Source: Spirochaetaceae bacterium
GTDB taxonomy: Bacteria > Spirochaetota > Spirochaetia > Treponematales > Breznakiellaceae
Direction of reading: 5' to 3'
Length of the DNA: 41,034 nucleotides
Assembly (NCBI GenBank): GCA_031277165.1
Contig: JAISLT010000066.1
Span: forward strand, 1-41,034
The notes under the pieces were generated by a model, which was not told the DNA's origin, made no database searches, and saw nothing but the letters and a program-made list of their open reading frames with translations. Shown piece by piece: positions 7,944-14,761 of the stretch. Position numbers and translations under genes: made by a program. Position 1 is the first letter of the stretch, and every line of letters starts with the position of its first letter.

Positions 7944-8741
7944 ATGACTAAAAATAAGACCGGCGGCATTTTGCACAGGGTATTTGCATGCGGTATTTTG
8001 CTGGTCTGCGGATTTGTGTTGACCAGTGTGGATGATTGTGAAAGCGGCTACCTGATGGAACAAGAGCAGAACACCAGGCTTGCAAAGGCCGAACAGGAGC
8101 GGGCCGCCCAACTGGAGCGTGAGCGGGCCCTGCGGGCCGAACGGGAACAGGCCGCCCGGACAGAAGGACAGTCCGGCCGCCAGGCCGCCGGGGCTACGGA
8201 AGGTTCCGGGTCAGCGGAGAACCGGGGCGGCGGCTCCTCCGGGCAGGGGGCTTCTTCCGGGACATCCGCTAGTTCAGGGACAGCGGCAAGGTCCGGGTCA
8301 CCCGCAGCGGGCTCCGGGGCTGCTGTAACGGGTTCCGGGGCTGCCGCCGAGTCCGGTGATATAAGCGCCCTTCGGGGAAAAAATTGGAAACTTTCGGAGC
8401 TGCGTTTCTCAAATAGGATTGTTGTCATTGACCGGAATAAACTAAATGCCGATGGCATGGGGGACCTTTTTACCCTTACCGTGGACGACGGCCGGGTCAG
8501 TGGAAAGGCGGCGCCTAACCGGTATACGGCGCCCTATCAGGCCGGGGCAAATAATTCTTTAACCATAAATCCCCCCGCCGGGACCTTGATGGCTTCTGTC
8601 TATGATCCCGAGCGGCTTCGGGAACAGGAGTATTTTCAGTATCTGATCCGGGTAAAGAGCTGGAAAATAAACCAGGGGCGGCTGGAACTGTATACCACCG
8701 ATGCAAATAACCGCGAGGCCGTACTGGTTTATGTCAATTGA
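7944..8741 (+). CDS. Secreted META-domain protein with low-complexity linker
   Basis: The product has an N-terminal membrane/signal segment, then a charged helix rich in Glu, Arg and Ala (about residues 40-75). A Gly/Ser/Ala-rich linker follows to about residue 135, and then a C-terminal domain beginning LRGKNWKLSELRF with LTVDDGRVSGKAAPNRY. That last part resembles the META/HslJ domain, often found in heat-shock or envelope lipoproteins. I set the start at 7944 because AAGGAG lies six bases before it; that ribosome site overlaps the previous stop codon. It is probably co-transcribed with the importer genes but its role there is unknown. Confidence 0.65.
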   Translation: MTKNKTGGILHRVFACGILLVCGFVLTSVDDCESGYLMEQEQNTRLAKAEQERAAQLERERALRAEREQAARTEGQSGRQAAGATEGSGSAENRGGGSSGQGASSGTSASSGTAARSGSPAAGSGAAVTGSGAAAESGDISALRGKNWKLSELRFSNRIVVIDRNKLNADGMGDLFTLTVDDGRVSGKAAPNRYTAPYQAGANNSLTINPPAGTLMASVYDPERLREQEYFQYLIRVKSWKINQGRLELYTTDANNREAVLVYVN

Positions 8742-9249
8742 AAAGGTCCGGAAGTATTTAAAACAATGGAACCGGGATGGGGATATTATTGAACTAGCCG
8801 CTTCCACCGCCACGGTGGCCGAGGCTGCCGCGGCCCTGGGAGTAGAGGGGGGACGAATTGCAAAAAGTATCTCCCTTAAATATACCGGCGGCGAAAATGC
8901 CGGGGGCAAGGCCGTTCCCCTGGAAGCGGGAAGCGGCGTGTTTATTGTCGTTACCGCCGGAGACATGAAGCTGGACAACCGCAAATTTAAGGATCACTTT
9001 GGGTTTAAGGCAAAGATGCTTAACCCGGAAGAAGCCCTGGAATACACCGGCCATGCGGTGGGTGGAGTTTGCCCCTTTGGACTGCCTCCGGGCGTGGCGG
9101 TGTACCTTGATGTTTCCCTCCAACGGTTTACAACCGTTTATCCCGCCTGTGGTAATGCAAATTCGGCGATAGAGTTGACCATTGATGAACTTAACGAATA
9201 TGCAGGGAATAAGGGGTGGGTGGATCTATGCAGGTTAATTGAAGGATAG
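8731..9249 (+). CDS. YbaK/EbsC-family aminoacyl-tRNA deacylase
   Basis: YbaK/ProX-type proteins hydrolyse mischarged aminoacyl-tRNA in trans. The 172-residue product begins MSIEKVRKYLKQW and shows the family core: a conserved lysine in GRIAKSISLK, the FIVVTAGDMKLDNRKFK strand-helix, the A..YTGHAVGGVCPFG loop and a C-terminal NSAIELTIDEL. The ATG at 8731 lies inside the end of the META gene; an upstream in-frame ATG at 8701 would add ten residues and is less likely. The amino acid proofread cannot be told from sequence alone. Confidence 0.88.
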   Translation: MSIEKVRKYLKQWNRDGDIIELAASTATVAEAAAALGVEGGRIAKSISLKYTGGENAGGKAVPLEAGSGVFIVVTAGDMKLDNRKFKDHFGFKAKMLNPEEALEYTGHAVGGVCPFGLPPGVAVYLDVSLQRFTTVYPACGNANSAIELTIDELNEYAGNKGWVDLCRLIEG

Positions 9250-9253
9250 GGCT

Positions 9254-9280
9254 GTTCCAAAACCGGCCGGGTTTTGGAAC
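9254..9280. terminator. Bidirectional hairpin between convergent genes
   Basis: A perfect 11-bp stem, GTTCCAAAACC (9254-9264) with GGTTTTGGAAC (9270-9280), lies between two converging genes. It lacks a clear T-run, so it may be an mRNA 3' end protector. Its GGGCTGTTCC lead-in recurs near 19851. Confidence 0.5.
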
Positions 9281-9294
9281 AAGTCCGGCCGGCC

Positions 9295-9696
9295 CTAATA
9301 TTCAATAATAAGCCTGCGCCGCGCCCCCTCGGTTCTGATGTCGCACAGATCGATCCTAATCTTGTTTCCCTCATAGGCCGGCATATAGGCAAAGAGGTTG
9401 CTGCCCGATGTTCCGGAAGCTTCCCGGATAATGACGGTCCTGAATACGCCATGGCCGCCAAGAAACGTAAAATTTTCCAGCTTAATATGCTCCGGTTCGG
9501 CGCCGTCTTTCCGGTATAGAACAATCTCCCAGGTTTGGTTCTCGTCGTCGACAAGCAATTCGGCCTTGGTATATTGGTTGGCCGTTTGCCTTCGGCTGAT
9601 CTGGTAAGAGGCCACCTTAAACACTATGGGGGCGGATTGGGCAAAACCCGTCCAGGTAAAAAATCCCAGTACCAAAAGCAGGATCAACTTCTTCAT
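9295..9696 (-). CDS. Small secreted protein, unknown function
   Basis: I recognise no family. The 133-residue product has a clear signal peptide (MKKLILLLVLGFFTWTGFAQ) and a mature part of about 113 residues, predicted mostly beta strands, with no cysteines. It resembles the many small periplasmic or surface proteins of spirochaetes. GGAG lies upstream of the ATG. It is followed tail-to-tail by the ybaK-like gene, and its promoter region contains the parS site. Confidence 0.6.
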   Translation of the reverse strand: MKKLILLLVLGFFTWTGFAQSAPIVFKVASYQISRRQTANQYTKAELLVDDENQTWEIVLYRKDGAEPEHIKLENFTFLGGHGVFRTVIIREASGTSGSNLFAYMPAYEGNKIRIDLCDIRTEGARRRLIIEY

Positions 9697-9720
9697 TATA
9701 CGATTGCTCTCCTGTATGCG

Positions 9721-9759
9721 GGGGCATTTCCAAAAACTGAAGTTTTTAAGAAAGCCCCT
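9721..9759. repeat. Short dispersed hairpin repeat
   Basis: GGGGCATTTCC, AAAAACTGAAGTTTTT and GAAAGCCCC form a hairpin with complementary ends. The same order of blocks occurs inverted at 23769-23800 and in degenerate form elsewhere in the window. Confidence 0.45.
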
Positions 9760-9791
9760 GTAAACTCCGGTTTTTCCGGATCCGGTATTTT

Positions 9792-9807
9792 TGTTTCACG
9801 TGAAACA
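9792..9807. promoter_or_regulatory. parS: parS, ParB-binding chromosome partition site
   Basis: TGTTTCACGTGAAACA is an exact copy of the 16-bp palindromic consensus bound by ParB/Spo0J. It sits in a non-coding gap between two minus-strand genes, where chromosomal parS sites are tolerated. Such sites cluster near oriC in most bacteria that have ParABS. ParA and ParB genes are not in this window. A second, unrelated 8-bp inverted repeat (9811-9818 with 9826-9833) follows directly. Confidence 0.88.
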
Positions 9808-9935
9808 GTGTACCATGGGGGCCTTCCATGGTAAACCGTATTTTGACCTCGAGCAGTTTGTTGCGCCGTGGATTTTTATACTATATCGTACACGAAGCGC
9901 AACTCCTGGGTCTGTATTCTTAGCGGCGGGAAGGC

Positions 9936-10364
9936 TCATTCTTCGCCGGTGGGACTGCGCCGGCGGGCCTTTACTTCGCCATGGTGATGCTTGGTCCGGA
10001 GCCGTCTTTCCCGAACGGCCTTTGAAGGTTTCGTGGGCCGGCGCTTTTTGGGGATCCGGGCGGCGGTACAGATAAGGGCTTCCGCCCTGGCATAGGCCCT
10101 TTCCAGATTTACCTTTTGGGACCGTTCTTCGCTGGAGGAAAGAACCAGCAGGACTTTTTCCCCGGAATGGGAAAGCCGGGAGCCCAGGGTCTCTTCAAGC
10201 CGGGCCGCTTCTGCCCCGGAAAGCCCCTCGAGATTTTCCAAAGCCAGGCGCAGGGTTACCTTGGTGTTAAGTTTGTTTACGTTTTGCCCGCCGGGCCCCC
10301 CGGATCGGGAAAAAATCACCTCGGCAAAGGCATGAATTGACTGGCGAAGCAGGAATGTATCCAC
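9936..10364 (-). CDS. arfB: ArfB-like ribosome-rescue peptidyl-tRNA hydrolase
   Basis: ArfB (YaeJ) enters stalled ribosomes and releases the peptide with its GGQ loop. The 142-residue product has SRSGGPGGQNVNK near residues 27-39. It ends in a strongly basic tail (KKRRPTKPSKAVRERRLRTK, then KARRR) like the mRNA-channel tail of ArfB. There is no codon-recognition domain, so it is not RF1 or RF2. I place the start at a GTG (10364) because AAGGA lies six bases upstream; a GTG at 10388 would extend it by eight residues. Confidence 0.88.
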   Translation of the reverse strand: MDTFLLRQSIHAFAEVIFSRSGGPGGQNVNKLNTKVTLRLALENLEGLSGAEAARLEETLGSRLSHSGEKVLLVLSSSEERSQKVNLERAYARAEALICTAARIPKKRRPTKPSKAVRERRLRTKHHHGEVKARRRSPTGEE

Positions 10365-10410
10365 CGGGTTTCCTTGGCATTGCCCCACGCTCTGTACCGG
10401 CGTGGGATTT

Positions 10411-11580
10411 TTAGTTTACCGCCTTCTTCAGTTCTTCGGCCTTATCGGTTTTTTCCCAGGGAAAATCGTTACGGCCAAAATGCCCATATGAAGCGGTTTT
10501 TTGGTAAATAGGCCGCCGCAGGTTCAGGTCTTTAATAATTCCCGCGGGGCTTAGGTCGAATATCTTTTTGACGGCGTTTTCGATCCGCTGCTCATCGGTC
10601 TTGGCGGTTCCAAAGGTATCAACCATTACCGAAACGGGGAAGGGAACGCCAATGGCATAGGCAAGCTCCACTTCGCAGCGTTCGGCTAGTTTGGCGGCCA
10701 CCACGTTTTTTGCCACATACCGGGCGGCGTAGGCGGCGGAACGGTCCACCTTGGTGGGGTCCTTGCCGGAGAAAGCGCCGCCGCCGTGGCGGCCCATGCC
10801 GCCGTAGGTGTCCACGATGATCTTGCGGCCCGTAAGACCCGTGTCCCCAAAGGGACCCCCCACCACAAAACGTCCGGTGGGATTAATGTAGTACTTGGTT
10901 TTTGCATCCAAAAGCCCCGTTGGTTCCAAGACCGGTTTTATAATGCTTTCAATAATCCCCGATTCAATGTCTTTGTACGAAACATCCGGATCGTGCTGAT
11001 GGGAGACCACCACCGCATCGATCCGGACCGGTTTATACCCTTCATATTCCACCGTAACCTGGCTTTTTGCATCGGGCCTAAGCCATTTGATGGTTTTGTT
11101 TTTTCGCAGTTTAGTGGCCTGGATTAGGATCTTGTGGGCCAGGGTAATAGGCAGGGGCATAAGTTCTTTAGTTTCGTTACAGGCAAATCCAAACATCATC
11201 CCCTGATCCCCGGCGCCCTGCTGTCCCTTGTATTTCTTTAGCCCCGTGCCGGAAACGCCCTGGCTTATGTCCGGGGATTGACTGTGGATCATGTCCAGCA
11301 CCGCCATGGAATGGAAATCCAAACCGTAGTCCGGGTTGGTGTAGCCAATTTCTTCCGCCACACGACGAACCACATCCTGAAAATCCACAAAGGTCTTGGT
11401 GGTTATTTCCCCCCCTATTAAGACCATGGAGGTGGAGGCAAAGGTTTCGCAGGCAACCCGGCTTTGCGGATCTTCCTTTAGGCACGCATCGAGGATCGCA
11501 TCCGATACCTGGTCGCATAATTTATCGGGGTGGCCCTCTCCTACCGATTCGGATGTAAAAAAATAACGGCGATTTTGCAT
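10411..11580 (-). CDS. metK: S-adenosylmethionine synthetase
   Basis: MetK makes S-adenosylmethionine from methionine and ATP in the cytosol. The 389-residue protein has [21 protein letters not shown] at the N-terminus, [12 protein letters not shown] in the middle and the [19 protein letters not shown] phosphate loop, all diagnostic, at normal family length. It starts at an ATG with AAGGA upstream. It sits alone with its own sigma-70-like promoter and a pair of direct repeats. No SAM riboswitch is evident in the short leader. The product would also supply the SAM users seen here (RsmI and the radical SAM protein). Confidence 0.97.
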   Translation of the reverse strand: MQNRRYFFTSESVGEGHPDKLCDQVSDAILDACLKEDPQSRVACETFASTSMVLIGGEITTKTFVDFQDVVRRVAEEIGYTNPDYGLDFHSMAVLDMIHSQSPDISQGVSGTGLKKYKGQQGAGDQGMMFGFACNETKELMPLPITLAHKILIQATKLRKNKTIKWLRPDAKSQVTVEYEGYKPVRIDAVVVSHQHDPDVSYKDIESGIIESIIKPVLEPTGLLDAKTKYYINPTGRFVVGGPFGDTGLTGRKIIVDTYGGMGRHGGGAFSGKDPTKVDRSAAYAARYVAKNVVAAKLAERCEVELAYAIGVPFPVSVMVDTFGTAKTDEQRIENAVKKIFDLSPAGIIKDLNLRRPIYQKTASYGHFGRNDFPWEKTDKAEELKKAVN

Positions 11581-11638
11581 AGTAATAATTCCTTGTTTTC
11601 CTGTAGATTAAGTATGATAATAAATCACTACCCTAACT

Positions 11639-11703
11639 AGTATACCCGCAAGTAAAGAATAATTCAAGGAATTGTGATTACCATGTGCATCATTCAAGGA
11701 ATT
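11639..11703 (-). promoter_or_regulatory. metK promoter with two direct repeats
   Basis: On the minus strand, TTGAAT (11662-11667) and TATACT (11639-11644) are 17 bp apart, a good sigma-70 pair. The repeat ATTCAAGGAATT occurs at 11662-11673 and again at 11692-11703, exactly 30 bp apart. The first copy covers the -35 box, so a regulator could bind both on one helix face. Confidence 0.55.
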
Positions 11704-11748
11704 TGTTCAAGGGTGTTAAGCGCCGGAGATACGGTGGAACCATTCCGC

Positions 11749-11771
11749 AAAAAAAAACCGCCCAACCGCGG
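11749..11771 (-). terminator. Terminator after LysM lipoprotein gene
   Basis: Read on the minus strand, CCGC and GCGG form a short stem (11758-11761 with 11768-11771) followed directly by nine T residues. It lies about 35 bases after the LysM gene's stop. Confidence 0.6.
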
Positions 11772-11803
11772 AGCGGAGGACGGCAGTTAAGGAGCGGCCT
11801 TGC

Positions 11804-12256
11804 CTACTTGGCAAGCCTGGAGGCCAGGTCTTTTAGAATTGCCGCCGCCTTGGGTTTACTTTGCCGTTCATACCGATCCGCGGTGCTAAGCATGGCGGCC
11901 CGGATTGCCGCATTGGCCCCCGCATCATCAAGGTTCCGTTGAAGATTGGGGATAGTAAGCCTATCGCCTATTTCAATTATGTCGGGATCCTTTACAATGG
12001 CAGGATTTGCAAGCTGGATAAGCGGAAAGAAATACCTGTTGGATGCTCCATACTTGCCGGCAGCAATTTCGGCTAATGTGTCGCCCCGGACAACGGTGTA
12101 GTTTGTGGCACCATCAAGGATAATGCCGCCCCTTGGGGCCTCCACAACCGGCGCGGGCGCAGGTTCAGCAGGGGCAGGAGCAGGCGCAGGGGTGGTGCAG
12201 GCAATAACTACAAACGAAGTTAAGACAACCAGTAAACCAAAGAGAACTTTTTTCAT
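11804..12256 (-). CDS. LysM-domain lipoprotein
   Basis: The protein is predicted to be lipid-anchored and to bind peptidoglycan or a related glycan. The signal peptide ends in a FVVIAC lipobox (Cys20). A Pro/Ala-rich tether of about 20 residues follows, then a LysM module (YTVVRGDTLAEIAAGKYGASNRYFFPLIQLAN and DIIEIGDRLTIP). A helical tail with STADRYERQSKPKAAAIL completes the 150 residues. I start at 12256 because GGAGG lies seven bases upstream; an in-frame ATG 21 bases earlier is less likely. The PII/DUF1538 genes upstream on the same strand are separated by 128 bases. Confidence 0.85.
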   Translation of the reverse strand: MKKVLFGLLVVLTSFVVIACTTPAPAPAPAEPAPAPVVEAPRGGIILDGATNYTVVRGDTLAEIAAGKYGASNRYFFPLIQLANPAIVKDPDIIEIGDRLTIPNLQRNLDDAGANAAIRAAMLSTADRYERQSKPKAAAILKDLASRLAK

Positions 12257-12384
12257 ATTTGTTCCTCCAAATACCAAATATGAACAAAAGGGACAAAAAA
12301 TTCAAGGCATGATCCCTATGAATTACCGTGTATGCAGCATCTAAATAGCCGGGAAAAGAAAGAGCGCTGGAATTGTACCGTGTA

Positions 12385-13182
12385 TTAGTCCAGATCCAGT
12401 CCGGTAATATTTTCCGCCGGCAGGCTAAAGACAATGCCCTGGGCTTTCGAGGCCATGCCAAAGCTCTGGCTTATGGCCTGCATAATAGGGACCCGTTTAT
12501 TCCGGCTGCTTAGGATGGTGATAATTTCTTTTTCGTCCTGGACGGAGATGCCAAAGAATTTTACCGGCCCCTTGTGAACCAACCCCCGGGCGCTGATTAC
12601 TGTACCCCCGGAGGCTCCCGCATCCCGGGCGCAGGCCATCAATTCGTCGCTGTAACCCTGGTTTATTACAATCACAATAAGATCGTGTTTTTTTTGTTCT
12701 ATTTTCTTTTGATCTTTCATAGGTTTATGTTCCTTTCGTTCTTCGTCGCTGATGTTCTTGTGTATGCTTTCTTTAAAAACCTGAAGTATGGGTTTGTTGA
12801 TCCCCGAAAGGGGGACGGTAAAGGCTATACCCGCTCCGGGATTATGGAGGCCCAGGCTCTTGCTCACCCGTTTAAGCAGAACCGGCACCATAAGGTCCTG
12901 TTCCAGGCAGATTACCACGGCCTTTTCGGTGGATCCTAATCCTAAAAGGTCCAGGACCTCAGAACTTGCCGTTCCCCGGCCCTTGCAGATAAAGTGAAAC
13001 CGGACATGGGATTCTTCGAGGATCTCCGTCATGTTTTTGGCCTTTAGCCAGTCGATGATAAAGACCACAAAGTGCAGAACCGGCATGCCCGAAGCGGCGG
13101 GAACGCCCCGGGCCTCCACCGCCGGAGCGGGGGTCTTTTTTTTCTTTGGCAGCTTTAGTTCGGCCCGGGGTTTTTTGTTCAT
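12385..13182 (-). CDS. Tandem PII-like signalling protein
   Basis: The 265-residue protein appears to hold two PII/GlnB-like halves. Residues about 35-130 contain GRGTASSEVLDLLG, AVVICLEQD and GAGIAFTVPL. Residues about 165-265 contain ARGLVHKGPVKFFG, EIITILSSR and AQGIVFSLP. The blocks match in order, so it is an internal duplication. PII proteins sense nucleotides and small metabolites and gate membrane partners. The first 25 residues are a Lys/Pro-rich tail. The gene overlaps the end of the DUF1538 gene by four bases (ATGA), so the two are translated together. The partner is therefore almost surely the DUF1538 protein. Confidence 0.75.
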   Translation of the reverse strand: MNKKPRAELKLPKKKKTPAPAVEARGVPAASGMPVLHFVVFIIDWLKAKNMTEILEESHVRFHFICKGRGTASSEVLDLLGLGSTEKAVVICLEQDLMVPVLLKRVSKSLGLHNPGAGIAFTVPLSGINKPILQVFKESIHKNISDEERKEHKPMKDQKKIEQKKHDLIVIVINQGYSDELMACARDAGASGGTVISARGLVHKGPVKFFGISVQDEKEIITILSSRNKRVPIMQAISQSFGMASKAQGIVFSLPAENITGLDLD

Positions 13183-14720
13183 AGAACCCCCTCATAATCG
13201 TATTCGATGATCACCGCCGAATCATCCAGGGCCATGGCTTCCAATTCGTCCTTGGAAAGCTCATCGGAGGTTTTAAGTTTGCGCCGGTAAACAAGGCCTA
13301 TCACCTGGATTACAATAAGGGGGGTCATGGCGACCATGGACACAATGCCAAAGGCGTCGATCATCAGGTCCCCCCCCAGGCCTTCGCAGACCCCCATGGC
13401 CAGGGGAAGCAGAAACGTAGAAGTAAGGGGGCCGGAGCAGACCCCCCCGGAGTCAAAGGCTATGCCGGTAAAAATAGCGGGGACAAAAAAAGTTAAGCCC
13501 AGGGCTATAATATACCCGGGAACCAAAAACCACAGCAGATGAATATCCAGAAGGAGCCTGAGCATGGAAAGTCCCAGGGCGCTGGCCATACCGATGGAAA
13601 ACCCCCGTTTAAGGACCTTGCGGGGAATGGCGCCGGAGGAAATTTCTTCCACTTCTTTGATAAGCACATGGACGGCCGGTTCCGCCTCCACAATAAAGTA
13701 CCCAAAGAGCATGCCCAGCGGAACCAGGATCCACCTAAAGGGCGCCACCGCCAGCTCCTCCCCCAAAAATTGGCCCACGGGGATAAAGCCCACATTTACC
13801 CCCGTAAGGAACACCACCAGGCCGATGAACGTATAAAAGAACCCCACGGCAATCCGGGCCAGCTGGTGCCGCTTATAGCGCCGGAAGATAAGCTGGAAAA
13901 TGATAAAAATGAACAGTACGGCCCCCAGGGCCTTAACCACTTCTTTGGAGTAGTGGGGAAACTGGACGGCAAAAATTTCCACCACATCCCTGGAGGTTTT
14001 TACCACCGGAACATGGTGGCTTTCTACCTGGCCCCCGCCGGGATCAAAAAAGGTCCCCAAAAGAAGCACCGCCAGGATAGGTCCCACGCTGCACAGGGCC
14101 ACCATGCCAAAGCTGTCGTTTTGGGAATTTTTATCGGTCCGCAGGGCTGCCACCCCTAAGCCCATGGAAAGAATAAAGGGCACCGTAATAGGGCCGGTGG
14201 TAACCCCCCCGGAGTCAAAGGCCACGGGAATAAAATTTGCCGGTGCAAAGAAAACCAGCCCAAAGGTGACAAGGTAAAATACAAAAAGCAGGATAGAAAG
14301 CCGTATTTTAAAGAGGATCCGCAGGATGGCCACCATAAAAAAGAAGCCCACCCCGCAGGCCACGGAAAAAACCAAATTTACCGGCGGAATCGAAGGGACC
14401 TGCCGGGAAAGTACCTGAAGGTCCGGCTCGGCAATGGTAATAACCACCCCCATGACAAAGCTTACCAAAAGGGCCAGGACAATATTAAAGGTCTTGGTCA
14501 GTTGGATGCCTATTCCCTCCCCCATGGGGATCATCGCCATGTCGGCCCCCAGGGTAAAAAAACCCATCCCGATAATCAGCAGGGAGGCCCCGACAATAAA
14601 GGTTAGAATAGTCCCCGTGGGCATGGGTACCAGGAACACGCTGGCCAGGAGCACAATGATTGTAATAGGAAGAACCGAAGAAAAGGCTTCCATTATTTTA
14701 CCATGTAGTATTTTGTTCAT
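13179..14720 (-). CDS. DUF1538 family membrane protein
   Basis: The 513-residue inner-membrane protein has about twelve hydrophobic helices in two related halves. The signature FDSGGV..GP occurs twice (AFDSGGVTTGPITVPF and AFDSGGVCSGPLTSTF), as expected of a duplicated transporter fold. The family is uncharacterised but is often found beside PII-like proteins. Transport of a small solute or ion gated by the downstream PII protein is a reasonable inference; the substrate is unknown. An acidic C-terminal tail (SKDELEAMALDDSAV) may contact the PII partner. The start at 14720 has no strong ribosome site; an ATG at 14693 is an alternative. Confidence 0.85.
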   Translation of the reverse strand: MNKILHGKIMEAFSSVLPITIIVLLASVFLVPMPTGTILTFIVGASLLIIGMGFFTLGADMAMIPMGEGIGIQLTKTFNIVLALLVSFVMGVVITIAEPDLQVLSRQVPSIPPVNLVFSVACGVGFFFMVAILRILFKIRLSILLFVFYLVTFGLVFFAPANFIPVAFDSGGVTTGPITVPFILSMGLGVAALRTDKNSQNDSFGMVALCSVGPILAVLLLGTFFDPGGGQVESHHVPVVKTSRDVVEIFAVQFPHYSKEVVKALGAVLFIFIIFQLIFRRYKRHQLARIAVGFFYTFIGLVVFLTGVNVGFIPVGQFLGEELAVAPFRWILVPLGMLFGYFIVEAEPAVHVLIKEVEEISSGAIPRKVLKRGFSIGMASALGLSMLRLLLDIHLLWFLVPGYIIALGLTFFVPAIFTGIAFDSGGVCSGPLTSTFLLPLAMGVCEGLGGDLMIDAFGIVSMVAMTPLIVIQVIGLVYRRKLKTSDELSKDELEAMALDDSAVIIEYDYEGVL

Positions 14721-14741
14721 AGAAGTTGTATATAGTATAAT
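14713..14741 (+). promoter_or_regulatory. Sigma-70-like promoter of malQ
   Basis: TTGTTC (14713-14718) and TATAAT (14736-14741) are separated by 17 bp, 20 bases before the malQ start. The -35 box overlaps the start codon of the divergent DUF1538 gene. Confidence 0.6.
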
Positions 14742-14761
14742 AACTGCGGGGGATAAAATCT

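Noticed and set aside
8048-8458. Minus-strand 136-codon ORF opposite the META gene
   Set aside because: It mirrors the Gly/Ser/Ala low-complexity region; its Pro/Ala/Ser bias is a reverse-strand artefact.
11581-11640. SAM riboswitch before metK
   Set aside because: The leader is too short and shows none of the conserved SAM-I, SAM-II or SAM/SAH core sequences.
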